Made by a program: the position numbers and the translations under genes. From positions 1-64,000 of the forward strand of contig JAMZAV010000111.1 of assembly GCA_024449915.1 (NCBI GenBank): a stretch of 64,000 nt of DNA, written 5' to 3'. The notes under the pieces were generated by a model. It did not search any database and was not told the DNA's origin. It saw only the letters and a program-made list of their open reading frames with translations. Shown here one piece after another: positions 45,731 through 58,139 of the stretch (position 1 is the first letter of the stretch; each line of letters opens with the position of its first letter). This stretch comes from Sweltsa coloradensis (Eukaryota; Arthropoda; Insecta; Plecoptera; Chloroperlidae).

Positions 45731-48700
45731 TGATGGATTTAAGCCCAAAAATCAGAAGTTAAAAAACTTAACAAACATTTAACTAGTGTCTTCAAAATAT
45801 AAAATTAAGAAAAACAATGTAAATTTTGGTGTTAAATTTACGGGAAAGGGATTGTTATACATTGCAAAAAACCATGAAAAAGTACGTCTTGAAATGATAT
45901 CTAGGAAAGAGAGGTATACAGATATTTTCTTTAAAAAATATAAAAAATAAAAAATGAGTTTTTTTACAATTAATTTGAAAATTGCACAACAAAAGAGAAA
46001 TTAAACAAATATATATAAAAGTTTCTGAACAAATTTGGTTTCGGGGTTTCAAACAAGGATTTGTCACCCAAAAGTACACACGATTATGAGGTCAATACAA
46101 TGAAATACAGTTTTATAGGTAAGTCCCGGGGTAATACCTATTCTATCTATCTAGGGAATTTGTTTGTCAAAGTCTGTCTAGGGTTTATTTCAAAAGTCCA
46201 AGTGATTTTTGGGGGAGCAAATTTGGTTATTTTTCATACTACGATAACAACGGTACCCCCCTTTATTTTTGGGGGGCAACAGTGTTAATTTCAGACAGTG
46301 GGACTCGACAGCAAAAATTTTTTAGATAGAGTTAATAGGCCCTTACCCAGATTGTTTAAATTTTTAAAAACACGAGATGGTTACTGGGGATTATTGAATA
46401 CACAGTTTAAATATATTTGATGTATTTTTATCTACTAGTTCGAGGAGTTTTTGGTCACTAAAGCGGCTCCCAAAAACGACAACAAATTTGCCAAATCTCA
46501 TTGGCAAATTTATTGCTAGCCCTACCACACGAGAAATAAAAAAAGGAACAGTGGCGACACCTACTGTTGTAATTGGTGATCAAGAAGTGACTTTGAAGAG
46601 ATTGTTTGGAAGTGCTAACTATTTTTGCCAAGTTTTTAGATTGTTGAACATTTTTGGGGTGTGCGCTACTCGATTGATTTTTTGGGAGCAGTCAGCAATA
46701 TGCATGTTATAAAAGGACACCAACTCACAGCAACATTTTAAGCAACTAGTTGTACGTTTGGCAGCCCGTTAAGTTCAGGTCACCGTTTCACTTGTTCAGA
46801 AACTCTTGTTTTTTCCCACAATTTTTTTTGTAAAATATTTTTCCTTTTCTGTGTTAGGTTTATAAGTAGATCTTAGTCCATATTAAATTTGGGAATGACT
46901 TCAAAATGTTTAGAAAAAAAAGGGTTGAAGACAAAGTTTGTGTATGTGAGGGGGGGGCACTAGACCACTAGATCTAGTGGAAATAAAATTTAGGCTTTGA
47001 ACAGAACTGAGAATTTGTCATATAATGTAGGCCTGAAAAATTTATTTTTAAAAATTTATACATAGGGGCCAAATTCCAAATTTGTGTAAAAGGGCATTTT
47101 ATGAAAGGTTTGTTGGCAGCATTTCTATACAAGCTATTGAGTGATTTCATAAAATTTAACCTTTAATAACCGATGAAGCACTACAGACAGCAACTTGCGA
47201 TCCAGAGGCATAAATTGCCAATATAAAAACCACCCATCTCAATCAATTTTTAAATTACCCAACATGGTCCCTCTATTTGAATAAGTTCAAGAACCCCAAA
47301 CCCTTTGGCGGGGGAATTTGATTGGTTATATAGATCATAAAATAAACAAGATTTAAGATATCAAGTAGACGTTAGTATACGAGATAGATATACACTAGTA
47401 ACAATATGGGTGAAAAGATTTTGAGAAATTGAATTGGGTCGAACTTCAGTAATACAGCAGCTTAAACATCAAGCATATCGTTAGTTACTCATTTTATCTA
47501 CACATTTACTTTTAACAAATTTCTTTAAACGCAGCCACACCGGGTTGAAAAAATTGATAACGTAGTATAATCAACATCAAAAATTTATGACATTTATTTT
47601 TTACTGGGCCATTTCCATTCTTGATACACTTTCCCATACAATACTAGGATTAAACCATTGTTTTTTGTAATTTTGATATGTAATTACGTATAGATAAAAT
47701 TAAAATATTTAAAAGTATTGATGCCCATAATATTGGCATTCCTTTACAAAATTTAGAATCACCAAAAGAAGAAGGCTATGAAAAAAAAATATAACTACCG
47801 ATACGTTTGAATTATGAAAAACAAAAAACAAACTTCCTTTAATTTTGATATAGTTGAAAGTAGAATTTAAAAAAAATTAAATGTTTTTTTCCAAAATTTT
47901 AATGGCACTTTTCCATAAAAAATGTGAAACCCATAAAAGTTTTAAAAAATTCCAATTTTATTTTTTGTTTGCACACAGTAAACTTTGCCAAATAAAAAAG
48001 TAAATGAAACTTTTTTAAATTTTCTTTTTTAGTGAGTTTAGATTTGGATACAATGGCAATCAAAAATCGGTATCTTTTGCAATCCCTAAAATTTATAAAT
48101 TCATAAGAATAAATCAAGAATACAATGCCTTTGCTCATTTCACTACCATAAAAATACAGTATTTAAAAGACAAATGCTTGTCTAAAAACATACTTTCAAG
48201 TTACTACGTTAAAAAATACAATTTTTTAATAATTATTCTTGAGGCCCAGAGTAAGTAAAGGTCAGGGGCAACTTCATTCAGGTTGTCTATGCACGGAACA
48301 ATTTTGGGAACTAGAATGGATACCGTGGATAGCTCAGTCCACACCATCAACACACTTTTGTTGCTTAAATTTTCGATTCATTCTTTTGGATTTGGGCCGG
48401 GGCTTTAATTTCATTCTGCATGTAGTATATTCAGTTGCCCCACCACGTTTAAAAATGAAATTTTCAAATTAAGCCTTTTTTCCCAGAAGAGACAGGCCGA
48501 GTTTAAAATGAGGGAATCTTATCTTTACAAAAATTTTGTTAATGATTTTTTTTCCCTCATCACGGATTAATTGCAAATATAACCCATGTAAACGTAGGCT
48601 TTGTTAGTAAATAGTTGTAAACAGAAATAGAAATAAATACTGAAGAAAAAACTTTTGCTAAAGCAATTCATTGTAAAACCTTCACAAAAGGGACAAACAA

Positions 48701-50036
48701 AAAGCAGATTAGGAGGAGGTGAGCGATTCAGCAGTACCAGAGACAAATTTATTTTATTTAAACGGAAAACCAAGGTTGGCCCCTTAGTATTTTTATCAGT
48801 TCTAGAAGAGTACGTCTTTTAGGGATGGATGTACGGAAAATGGGAAATATTTCCTAAAATTTTTCCAAAACAAATCATTTCCAGACATTAGGGGAAATAT
48901 TTTTAAAAATTTTCCTCAAAGAAGAATACCAAGTAAGTAACAAGGTGGAAATTTCTAGCCCAAAATTTTAAATTTCCCTCACAAAATTTTAAATTTAAAT
49001 AAGGTAGAAAAAAAAATTTGGAAATTTTTTAAGAGATTTTTATTTTCGGAAATATTTCCAGAAATTTTATATCCTTATTAGTATTTTAAAACCCAAAATT
49101 GGAGCTATGAATTATGTTAAAACAGTTTGATAATAATGTACATTGGTTTGAAGCATAAGAGACATTCGTAGGATAATTAAATGTTATCACGAATTTATCT
49201 GAAACAATTAAACTGAAAGTTTTTTATCCAACATTAAGATATTTTAAAATAAAAAAATTTAGCCTTATATAGTATTTACGTCGGTGCTATTGTACTCCAT
49301 TTCACTGGGCCTTAAAATAGTGAGCCAGCGCGCCTGCTATTTTCATAAATAAGGTCATCAAAAATATTTTTTTTTGGGATCTATGGTCATTTTAGGTAAA
49401 AACTGGAAAAAAAAGGTGTCAAATGTTTCTTAATAAAAAAGTATGTATATAAATAAAAAAAAAGGGGCTTGTTTTAATAAAATAAAAAAGTTTTGTTTTA
49501 TAATCCAAGATAAAAATTTTTTTTCGTGGTAATAAAAAGTAATTTTGTTTCTTTTAGTAAAAAAATAAAAAAAATTATATTTTAAACATTTGTCCTTATA
49601 ATTTAAAAAAAATTAAATAATAACAAGCCTTGGGTGGCCTTTTCCATATTGACTTAAACTATACATAAAATACATTTATTTTTACTTTTTAATGGTCCCG
49701 CAAAAACTAAAATGATGAGTTTTTCTATAATTGAAAACCGCATCGAGAAACTGTGTCACTAAACCCCCATAAGAATGTAGCGGCCTTTAAAATCGGGTTT
49801 CACATTTAGTTTAGAGCACTATACTAGCAAGTCTAGGATAAATGAAAAGGCCACAGTGATACCCCCTTGCCGCATAAAGGAAACCGGGGAAGAATGGTTA
49901 CTTCAAAACAAGGGAATTTGGAATTAAAATTTTTTTTCACTCAAAATTACAGATTCTTGAATGAATACAAAAAAGTAAACAAAGAAAGAGATATTCCGAA
50001 GAACAACAAAAAAATCAAATTTAAGGGCGTAGAAAC
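45731..50036. other. AT-rich tract, nothing firmly recognised
   Basis: 4.3 kb with no supportable exon. Near 48810-49080 a TAGGGATGGATGTACGG..GGAAATATTTCC..TATCC pattern hints at a decayed hAT-like MITE related to 7725-8115. Confidence 0.35.
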
Positions 50037-50241
50037 CCCGGGAGAAAACACGGGTACCCCCGCTGCGAGGGTCTGTCGAGGCGGGACAGATGAGGTTTGT
50101 ACGGAGACGAACCCACGGGGAAGGGGGCAAAATGGCGGGCGGGGCGCGGGGCTATTTCGAGTCCCCTCCCTTTCGCGGAGCTTCGCGGGATTTGAAGATT
50201 CGGCTCGCCGTTCACGGTTTCGGTCCCCGGGAGGGGGCGTT
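50037..50241 (-). CDS. Candidate exon, Pro/Arg-rich (minus-strand gene G3)
   Basis: A G+C-rich island in AT-rich DNA. On the minus strand a good acceptor (TTTTGTTACAG) is followed in phase 1 by RPLPGTETVNGEPNLQIPRS then SAKGRGLEIAPRPARHFAPF and PVGSSPYKPHLSRLDRPSQR. There is no stop until 50021. The donor was not determined: possible GT sites at 50057 and 50036 do not give phase 1, so a base may be missing in a G or C run. The composition suggests a disordered region. Function unknown. Confidence 0.45.
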
Positions 50242-52099
50242 CTGTAACAAAACAAAAAACCCCACAAAATTAGGCCCCACAAACACTAGACGGGTTAACA
50301 TGGTTGATGAGCATTTATTTATTATTTATTATTTATAAACGATTTAAATGCAGGTGCAGCCATTTTCCAAGGCTGGTGTTGCCCTTCTACACCCAAAACA
50401 ATTCCATGGTTATATTTTTATTTTACGGGCATTTAACAATTGACAAGAACGTTTTAAAATATACTAACTTTTAGAATTCTGCTCTTTTTGTGTTTTTTTT
50501 TTTGAAAACTAATTTTTTTTGTTTCTTTTAAAAATTTGAATACCGTTTCATTAATTTAGAACAAAATTTCAAAAAAAAAACTATACGTTTTTTCACACAA
50601 AATACATAGTTTACGGAAAAAGCTGAAAATTCTCAAGGGAAGAACTTAAGAGTGGGTAAACAATTGGTTTAATGACCAGAAAAAATAAATTTTACGGTAC
50701 TATGAAAAAGTGTTTTTGGCCCGTGGAACGGGCAACACTCAACCTTTAAAACTTATTAAAAAAAACAACTTTTTTTTCTTGTTTTACATGTAAATTTGTT
50801 ATTTTTTACATAGGTATTGCCAATGAATTTTGTAATTCATCCATCATCCATTTTTCCCCGTCCACTTCAGAGGGTCAGCTTGGGTTTTTTCAAACAAATG
50901 TTTTACATCAGTCTATCCTCCCCCAAACGTACTCTTCGACATTTCCCAGCTCTCTCCTCTTGTCTCCGTTCCGCTATGAGTCCTTTTCCCTCGTTCCCGG
51001 CCGCCCCGTCTTTTTCTCCCTTTTACAATCATTCTTTCTTACATTTACTTGGGTAACCACCAAATTTTTTATCTACATTTTTGTAGTCTACAAATGAAAT
51101 AATGAAAACCACATGGAAAAAACAACATTTTTTGGTTTTTTTTTTAAAAGAATTTTAAAAGGGTAATGCAGGGCACGTGTGACCTTGTGCCCGACCAGTG
51201 ATACAGGGTCAGGCTACAAGGGGGATATTTTTATTTGTAAACAAATTAATATTTTGATTGGTTGATTGCATTTCAAATTTAAAAAATATCAGCCACCAGA
51301 ATAATCAATCCCATAGAAAATGTGTGCATTGTTTACCAGACAAGATAATATTTAAATTAAAAAATTATAAGAATATAGTAGTCTTTGTTTGTTTTAATTA
51401 CAGCCAACTAAACAAATTTTTCTATCAAGAATTTAAATTTTTTTATTAGTACATTTATTAATAACCAAAGGCAAATTTAAATTTAAAAACTTACGATCAA
51501 GTCTTTTTAAAAAAAACCATTTTTGTTTTTTTGGGAAATTTTGGTAAGATAAAAATAATCTGTAAATACTAAATAAATGGAAAAAGTAATACATCAAGAC
51601 CTAGCTGTTTAAAAAATTTACATACAATTTCACAATACACAACAAGGGTGATCGGGACCAACCTGAACTAATTAGTATTTTAATTTTTTAGTAATTAAAT
51701 AAATTAATTTAATAATGACAAATTATTTAAAAAATTAAAGTTAAAAACCCCAAAAATTTTTAAAAAAAATTTTAAAAAAAAAATATTTTGTAAAAAGGCC
51801 TATACAAAAGATAAGGCCAAAGTACAGCTATACCGCGTCTTAGAAAACATTCACACACAGGGAAAATTTAAAGTAATTGGGACCAAAGATGAAAATTTTT
51901 TTTTTTTAAATATTTTTTACTAAAGACAAATTAACTAAAAGCTTTCTACCCAAATTTAAAATGAAAGAAAAAATTTTTTAAAATTTTGGCAAGTAAGATG
52001 TTTTTTTAACATATTTTTCTGTTTAAAAAAATGACAAGATACAGCGGGGTGCGCCCCACTTAAAAAAAACATCTGGGGTAACGCGACGTTTTGTACCAC
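50242..52099. other. AT-rich tract with one weak coding-like patch
   Basis: Around 50900-51020 the minus strand reads GKRTHSGTETRGESWEMSKS in one open frame, but no splice borders are convincing. Otherwise nothing. Confidence 0.3.
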
Positions 52100-52236
52100 C
52101 TGTGTCTCCAGCCGCTTGCTGCTCGTGAATGACCTTTTCCCGAGGGTCTCTTCCTTGCTCTCTCCAACTCCCCCCGGATTGGTGGTCTTTGTGTTTCCCA
52201 GGTCGCGGAGCTCAGATTCGATCAGGGGTTTTCCCT
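52100..52236 (-). CDS. Candidate exon, charged Ser/Thr-rich (minus-strand gene G3)
   Basis: The minus strand has a strong acceptor (TTTTTTTTCTGTGCAG) followed in phase 1 by GKPLIESELRDLGNTKTTNP then GGVGESKEETLGKRSFTSSK and RLETQ, then CAG/GTGGTA. It is G+C-rich and coding-like, in a tract otherwise near 30 per cent G+C. The exit phase is 0, which does not fit the phase-1 pattern of the neighbouring candidates; an indel in this poor tract could explain that. Function unknown. Confidence 0.5.
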
Positions 52237-53590
52237 CTGCACAGAAAAAAAACCGTGTTTTTAAAAGGGAATTGGAAACATTGGTATTTCACACATATTT
52301 CGGTATGTAGGAATGCAAGAAATGGGAGAGATAAATGACACTAAAAATACACTAAAATAAGCCAACTGGAAATGAAGTGCTACAGAAAGAAAAGAAACAA
52401 AATCAATTCAGCTTCAAGAGTCTTTGAGTCAGGTCGTCGGATGTGTGGGTGTGGTGAACGAGAAGAAAAAATCTTTTGAATTAAATAAAATTTAAGGTTT
52501 TAACGGGACAAAATGTAAATTCTGGATGAAAACACATGATGACAAACAGTCAATTGTGGATTGAAAAAAAGAAAAGAGAAAACAGAAGACATTTCTAAAA
52601 TTTTTATTTTTACAGCCAAGATCCGACCCTTTCATTTTATCAAAAAAGTACTTACAGTAGCGAGCAAATAACAAGCTAATGTCGGGGGATTGTCAAAATT
52701 TTTTTTCATAGTCAGAAACAATTCACGAACATGATCAATTTGGACAATTAACAAAATCCAAAATCGTCTATTTTTTACATCCTAGACCCTAAATAAATTT
52801 TTTCTTTTAGAAAATGTGACGTAATCCCCTTAGTTAGTGTTTATGAAAAAAACTGTGAGCCCCGTAGATAAGCAAACAGGAATTGTTAAAACACTTCTTT
52901 TATCTTCTAAATCAATTGGTTTGACTTTTAATCAGAGATTTAATCCAAACCTGTGGCATCTGCTACCTTGTACTCTTTGTTAAATCAGCTGTTTTCAAAT
53001 CCGATATAAATTAATATTAAATGATTTTTTAAATCAAAATTTAAAATCATTGATTTAAATAGCAAGGGTCAATGGCCCAACAGTAGGCTGTAGGCCTTAA
53101 TTTTTTAACTTGAATAGAGAATAGGGCTAAACAAAAATAGGAATTTGAGACACAAAGGTTTTAAAAATTTTAAAAGCAAAGTTTTCTTTTAAAAAAAATT
53201 TCGTTCAATTTATTTTAAACGCTGATGTTTTATTTTAAATTGGGACAAATTTGGAAAAAAATGATAAATTTTCAAAATTTAAATTGACAAAACAAATAAA
53301 AAAATTATTTTTAAAGAAAAAAAAGTATTGAAAAAAAAAATACTGAAAATAACTGGTTTTGTTTTTTATCACAATTATAAAAATTCTAGATCACAGCTAC
53401 AGAAAGCTACGTAATTTTTTTATTGAAAATAGTTCTTTTTGGAGATTCTGTGATCCTTTGAGTCGATAACGGATTCGAGGTTTTTTCGGAACTATGAGAC
53501 CCCCGGGGTCCATCGGGGGCCTGTTTGGGTCCCTTTGGGGTCCTCTGGGGGCCCCTGGGGTCCCCCGTTTTAGCGGGTTGCGTCGCTCGC
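52237..53590. other. AT-rich tract, nothing recognised
   Basis: Poly(A) and poly(T) rich. A CAATGGTTTAAA..AAATCATTGATTTAAAT palindromic patch is near 52970-53060. No exon is supported. Confidence 0.35.
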
Positions 53591-53790
53591 CCCCCTGGGG
53601 ATTTAAAACCCGCAACGAGAGAGACATAGACCATTGCACTAATAGGTAGGTTTGTTGGGTTTGTTTAGATTTGGGGAAGGGTTGAAGGTGGGGAAAGCAT
53701 AGAGAACATAAAGCCCCCCTGAAGTGCTGGGGGGGACAAAAATTCACCGCGATGACAATGCAGCTAATTTAAAAATTGTTTGTTCCTTAA
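53591..53790 (-). repeat. tRNA-derived SINE copy, degraded
   Basis: The minus strand has a tRNA-like GTGCAATGGTCTATGTCTCT and a degenerate T loop GGGTTTTAAATCCC. The segment GAACATAAAGCCCCCCTGAA / CTGGGGGGGACAAAAATTC matches 560-600. Confidence 0.55.
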
Positions 53791-55301
53791 TCAAGACGCA
53801 TTTGTTTTTTTGGGGGCTTCAGGCGGGGGTGGGGCACTAAAAAACAGCGAATAATACAAACAAAATCACAACAATAACCAAACCGTGGTAGGGCCCCGAA
53901 GAAGTAAATTTTGCAAACATGTTTTCTTCGCAAGTTTTTCACACACCATTAACTGAGCCACACCTTCAGCACAACCAGAAGGGGGGTTCCTCCCAATCTT
54001 GTGCTGGGAGACAAAAAAATCCATGATTAAATTTAAAAAGATAAATAAAATCAATTTTGTCACCCTAACAAAATAACTGATCTTTTGTGGGGGAGATTAC
54101 ATTTAAAGCGACCTATCCAAAACCGTAGGCGCCGACACCAAAGAAAAGAAACAAGACGAACTAGAGACAGGCATATTTAAGTATGAAACACCCATCAATC
54201 AAGCTGGACACGATTCCATCCACGGACAGCGCCAGATTCGGAACAATCTCAGAATTTATTTTTTGCCTAGTCCTAGGACGGCCCTAATTCATTTCAACAT
54301 TCGATATTCAATCAACATTCAGTTTAGTAGCACTGATTTCTTTAAAATTCATTTATTAGATTTCCTGGTTTTGTGTTTAAAAAAACACATTTACTTCGGT
54401 ATTGGGGTGAGACATTAAAAAAGTTTGGGCCCTATATCCAAAATAATTAAACATTAAGAGTTGAAAAAAATTTATGGTGCCTAAATAATATAACACATTT
54501 ATTTTTTGGGTTTCAAGGATTGCTTAACAAAGCCATAAAAATAAACAATACAAAACAATAATTTTAAAAATAAACAAATAGGGCCCATTTAAATTTAAAC
54601 TAGTAGAACAGTGAACAGTGAGTAATGTGAAAAATGAACAAACTACTAGCTACGGTTAGTATAAAATATGAAAAGTTATCACAAAATCCAAATAATATTA
54701 AGTTCAAAAAGGTGGAAATAAAGACCAAAATGAATGAAAACGGATATATTTTTTTCAACTGAAACCCCTAGGTATTAAAACCCGATGAAATGATGATAAA
54801 AAATATGAGATCAACTCTAAAAGACGGTCAAAATTTAAATAGATACGTAGCTGACTTTTAAAAACAAGGGATTCAAATAAATTATGTAAATTTTTTAAAA
54901 GAATGTTCTACAATATTCTCAAATTTAAATTCCATAGAAAATTGAAATTCTTTTTTTGAATCCAAATATGGTAACCTAAATTTGTTAACTGTGATGCAAA
55001 CAAAAGTCCTGTATAATATTCAACAGTGATAACTTACAGAGGAACAGTTTGCGGTACTGCCAACCAACACAGTGTACACTTAGTAAATGCCACTTTTGAT
55101 AGAGTTTAGCCTATGTCTTTGCTTAGCCCAAAAGTTATAGTGTAAATCCTTGAAATACATCATTCAACAATTTTAAAAGTCATGTTTGTAGTACTTATTT
55201 CCCAACATGCCAATATTTAAAGTCACCCTACGTCAAAAGGGGGTAGTTACAGTCCAACAAAGATGATGTAGTCTTGAAAAAATGAACACCAACTAGTAAA
55301 C
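53791..55301. other. AT-rich tract, nothing firmly recognised
   Basis: One open plus-strand patch (54102-54300; KEKKQDELETGIFKYETPIN) has no start or splice borders. A tRNA-like GGTGTGGCTCAGTTAATGG on the minus strand near 53960 suggests another SINE relic. Confidence 0.35.
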
Positions 55302-55302
55302 A

Positions 55303-55350
55303 GGGGGGGGGGGGGGAAAAAAGGGGGGGGGGGGGGGGGGGGGGGGGGGG
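55303..55350. repeat. Poly(G) run
   Basis: Fourteen G, six A and then 28 G in a row. Such runs are rare in genomic DNA, so this looks like a sequencing artefact or a very unstable tract. Confidence 0.8.
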
Positions 55351-55689
55351 AAAAAAAGTTTTTGGGGGGTTTTGGGGGGTTGGGCGGGGGGGAAAAAGGG
55401 GGGGCCTGGATTATAATACGTAAAAAGTGTTTCCCCAAGAAATTCTTTTGAGTAGATACAAAACCTACCACTTAAATTGTAAGTTATTCCAAAAAGTTTT
55501 TAAATTGAAAAAAAACAATTAAAAAATAATAAGGGTTAATTTTATTTTTTTACTGGGAAGAATACAAGAAATTGTTAAAGAAAAAACTAAAAAAAAGTTT
55601 TTTGTTGAGATTGGATATAGGGAAAAAATTCATATTAATCCTTTGGTATTCAAACATGATTGGGGAAGTAGGAAAAGTATGAACAAAAA

Positions 55690-55960
55690 AAAGGGGGAAA
55701 CCCGGGGACCGGGTGGGATTTTCGAAAAGTACCCAAGGGGGCCAAGGTTAAGTCCCATCCGAAAGGATGGGAATTAAGTAAGTCAATTATTACCCATTAA
55801 CCCCCGATGGAAAGAGTAGGTGAACGAAGCCGTACACAGCTTCGAAAACCCCATCTGCCCCAAAGCGTATACGTAGTTAAGGTGAGGTAACCATTACCTG
55901 ACCACGCTCTGATAGCTAAACTTCGGTTTCGGGGGGAAAAGGTTTTCTACCTCACTAAAC
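55690..55960 (+). repeat. Repeat R4, degraded copy
   Basis: GGGGAAACCCGGGGACCGGG, TTTTCGAAAAGTACCCAAGG and TCCCATCCGAAAGGATGG match the R4 copy at 57545-57990 (GGGGAAACTCGGTACCGG, TTTCGAAAAGTACCAAGAGG, TTCCCATCCAAAAAGGACAG). Confidence 0.65.
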
Positions 55961-56182
55961 GTTGGCTTTTGCGTTTATACGGTTAAAACTACCCAAAATA
56001 AACCGGTTGAGTCGAATTTAAACTGTTTCTCAAAACGTTTTCCCTTCCACATTTTGTTTAAAAATCCTATCAATTTGAATGGTTAGTTTGTAGATATCTT
56101 AGCAACCTTGGCTTGTCTTTCATATAAATTAATTTCATTCGTTGTCATGGTTTAGTGTTGCTAGATTTGTTTCTAGCTCTAC

Positions 56183-56263
56183 TGGGGTACTGTTGGTACT
56201 TGCCACCTCTCGCCCCCTGTTGAAAGAACTTGATCCTCGAGCGAATGTCGCCGCACCCTTCTT
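56183..56263 (-). CDS. Candidate exon with DIRSRIKFFQ motif (minus-strand gene G3)
   Basis: The minus strand from CTCTGGTAG/AA to CCCCA/GTAGAG is 81 nt, phase 1 in and out. It reads EGCGDIRSRIKFFQQGARGG then KYQQYP. The short R-S-R-I-K-x-F motif resembles the (V/I)(K/R)SRIxxF segments found in disordered parts of adaptor and cytoskeletal proteins, but I cannot name the gene. Without splicing the frame runs on to TGA at 56155-56157. Phase-compatible with the exon at 58078-58121 upstream. Confidence 0.5.
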
Positions 56264-56329
56264 CTACCAGAGGGTTCATGGTTCAATATTCAGATGCTAC
56301 AACAACGTTACAAAGAATTTTTAAACAAC

Positions 56330-57119
56330 GGTTTAAAAAACTTTTATAAGGTAAACATTATTTGTTTGTGTTTTTTACAACAAAACCAGTCTTTACAAGT
56401 TTGTTTTGGACAAAGACTTTATATTTTTCACAATTAAAACAAACTTTTTTTTAGATGCACAAATACAAAAAATTATCCCTTCTAATGGCCAACAATAGCG
56501 TTTATTTTTTGGTTAACATTTAAAAAAATATATATTTTATAGATAGTAACACTTGATTATAACACACAATAAAACATCCTGTTTTGTAGACCTATTTGCC
56601 ACTTCCTGTATAGATGAACACATTCCTATTACTCAGTGCAACAAGTAGATCAATTCAATAATAATGAAATTTTCTAGCTAAAGAGCTAAGTTTGTACTAA
56701 AACAAAAATTTATTTTGGGTAGGTTTCAATTTAACTTAAAAAAAAAATTTATTATTAAGTAGGACAAATTTTTTAAAAGAACTTTCCCAAAACACTGGGA
56801 AAGTGCAATAGCGCGGAACATGAACAGCACATTGGAGATTGTGGTGTGTTCTGTGTGGGCAGTGAAAAACAGAAAACAAGACGGACCCCGACAGAAGTCG
56901 GAACCAAGTAATACGCTCGAGCATTCCATGGGAAGCCACACATTGAAGCCCAGGCAAACTCAGTTAACAAGATTGTAATGTAGACTTTGTTCAGCATAAG
57001 AACTACTACTGCCTATACTCAGTTGCTCAGTTGAATGCAAGATAGACAATATATTCTACATCCTGCAAAGTGAAGTGAACTATGTATACCCTGTATAATG
57101 TAAGAACTTCATTATAAAT
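56330..57119. other. AT-rich spacer, nothing recognised
   Basis: Overlapping open frames near 56730-57000 have no motif or splice context. Confidence 0.4.
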
Positions 57120-57530
57120 ATATAAAATAAATAAATTTGTATTTAGAGTCTACCCACTCAGTCATTATAACTGATTGTCAGTGGGGGACAGAAAACCACA
57201 GCGACCAAGCCAACCCTGTAGGCTCCGACGCAATCAACGAGTGAGCGATTACCAACCAAAGATCAATATTTTTCAATAGGAAATATAGCAATCACTGGGG
57301 ACAACAGTGCAACACCCCCGGACAACGTTTAGAATCAACAAAGGGAATTCGAAAACTTTAAAGTTATGTGTCCGTTGCTTTGAAGGCCGAAAGTCACCGT
57401 TTACAAATTTCGCAAGACAAGAACTGATGGACTTAAGGACTTCTGACAATAGCGGGAACCGAACCCAGGACCTTCTGCATTGGAAGCAGAGACACTAACC
57501 ACAAAACCAGTGAGCCACACAAGAAGAGCA
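57120..57530 (-). repeat. Full-length SINE S1 with tRNA-like head
   Basis: On the minus strand it runs from a tRNA-like head (57520-57452) through a body shared with 45430 and 26530 to an AAATACAAATTTATTTATT tail near 57120. It is about 400 bp long. The head-to-tail organisation is that of a tRNA-derived SINE. Confidence 0.75.
57452..57520 (-). repeat. tRNA-like head of SINE S1
   Basis: The anticodon arm TCTGC-TTCCAAT-GCAGA is perfectly paired, with CCA at the anticodon position. The T arm is CTGGG-TTCGGTT-CCCGC. The acceptor stem is not well formed, so it is not counted as a working tRNA. Confidence 0.55.
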
Positions 57531-57544
57531 ATGTCTTCTACACA

Positions 57545-57990
57545 CAACAATGTAATTTTCATAAGCCAATTGATTTGATATTTGATTTGATTTGTATTGC
57601 TTAACGTCTCATATTAATGCACTAAGGCTATTCGAGACGATGAGTGGTAATAGATGAGGATGAAGGGTGAAAAGAAGGAAGGAGGGGAAACTCGGTACCG
57701 GCACGTAGCCTACTTCTTTCGAAAAGTACCAAGAGGACCCACTGCTTTAATTCCCATCCAAAAAGGACAGTGTAACCTTGCATTGACAATCATATAGGTT
57801 TCCCTCTACCCCCCCCCCCCCTCCCATCTACCCCCTATCTAACCCTCTATCTGCTCTAACCAGCGGTTGTGTCTCAGGGTAGGGCCGGGCACCCACTTAC
57901 CCCCTGACCCTGCCCCATTGTTAAGTCGGTGTTGTGGGAACCCGGCTAAGCGACTGCAGTAAAAAAGCGTTTCCCCATTATTTTATAATT
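57545..57990 (+). repeat. Repeat R4
   Basis: TTTGATTTGATTTGTATTGC then TTAACGTCTCATATTAATGC and TAAGGCTATTCGAGACGATG begin it. The polypyrimidine tract CCCCCCCCCCCTCCC and a TACCCCCTGACCC section follow. A second copy is at 55690. Non-coding. Confidence 0.6.
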
Positions 57991-58077
57991 TATATTTTTC
58001 AACACTAGTGTTTTAATCTTTTGGACCGGCTGCCCCTCAACGCCGGTGTCAGCGCTCGGATCACCTGGTACTCACTG

Positions 58078-58121
58078 GAATGTTTCAGGAAGTCGTCTCC
58101 GGTCAGCACGTCAAAGATGTC
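58078..58121 (-). CDS. Candidate exon (minus-strand gene G3)
   Basis: After TTTTATTGTTCCAG the minus strand reads DIFDVLTGDDFLKHS in phase 0 and reaches the strong donor A/GTGAGT in phase 1, which fits the phase-1 acceptors at 56263 and 52236. The frame also stays open beyond the donor (SEYQVIRALTPALRGSRSKR) to TAG at 58005-58007, so a longer terminal exon 58005-58121 is the alternative. Codon use is clearly coding-like and G+C-rich. The protein family was not recognised. Confidence 0.55.
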
Positions 58122-58139
58122 CTGGAACAATAAAAAAGA

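Noticed and set aside
53407..53594. Minus-strand Pro/Gly-rich frame (GDPRGPQRTPKGPKQAPDGP) as a further exon of G3
   Set aside because: It begins exactly at a tRNA-like SINE head and ends in A-rich tail-like sequence, so it is more likely the body of that repeat; the Gly/Pro pattern follows from CCC/GGG runs.
54102..54300. Plus-strand open stretch with KEKKQDELETGIFKYETPIN
   Set aside because: No ATG, acceptor or donor was found and the minus strand is equally open; lies in poor sequence.
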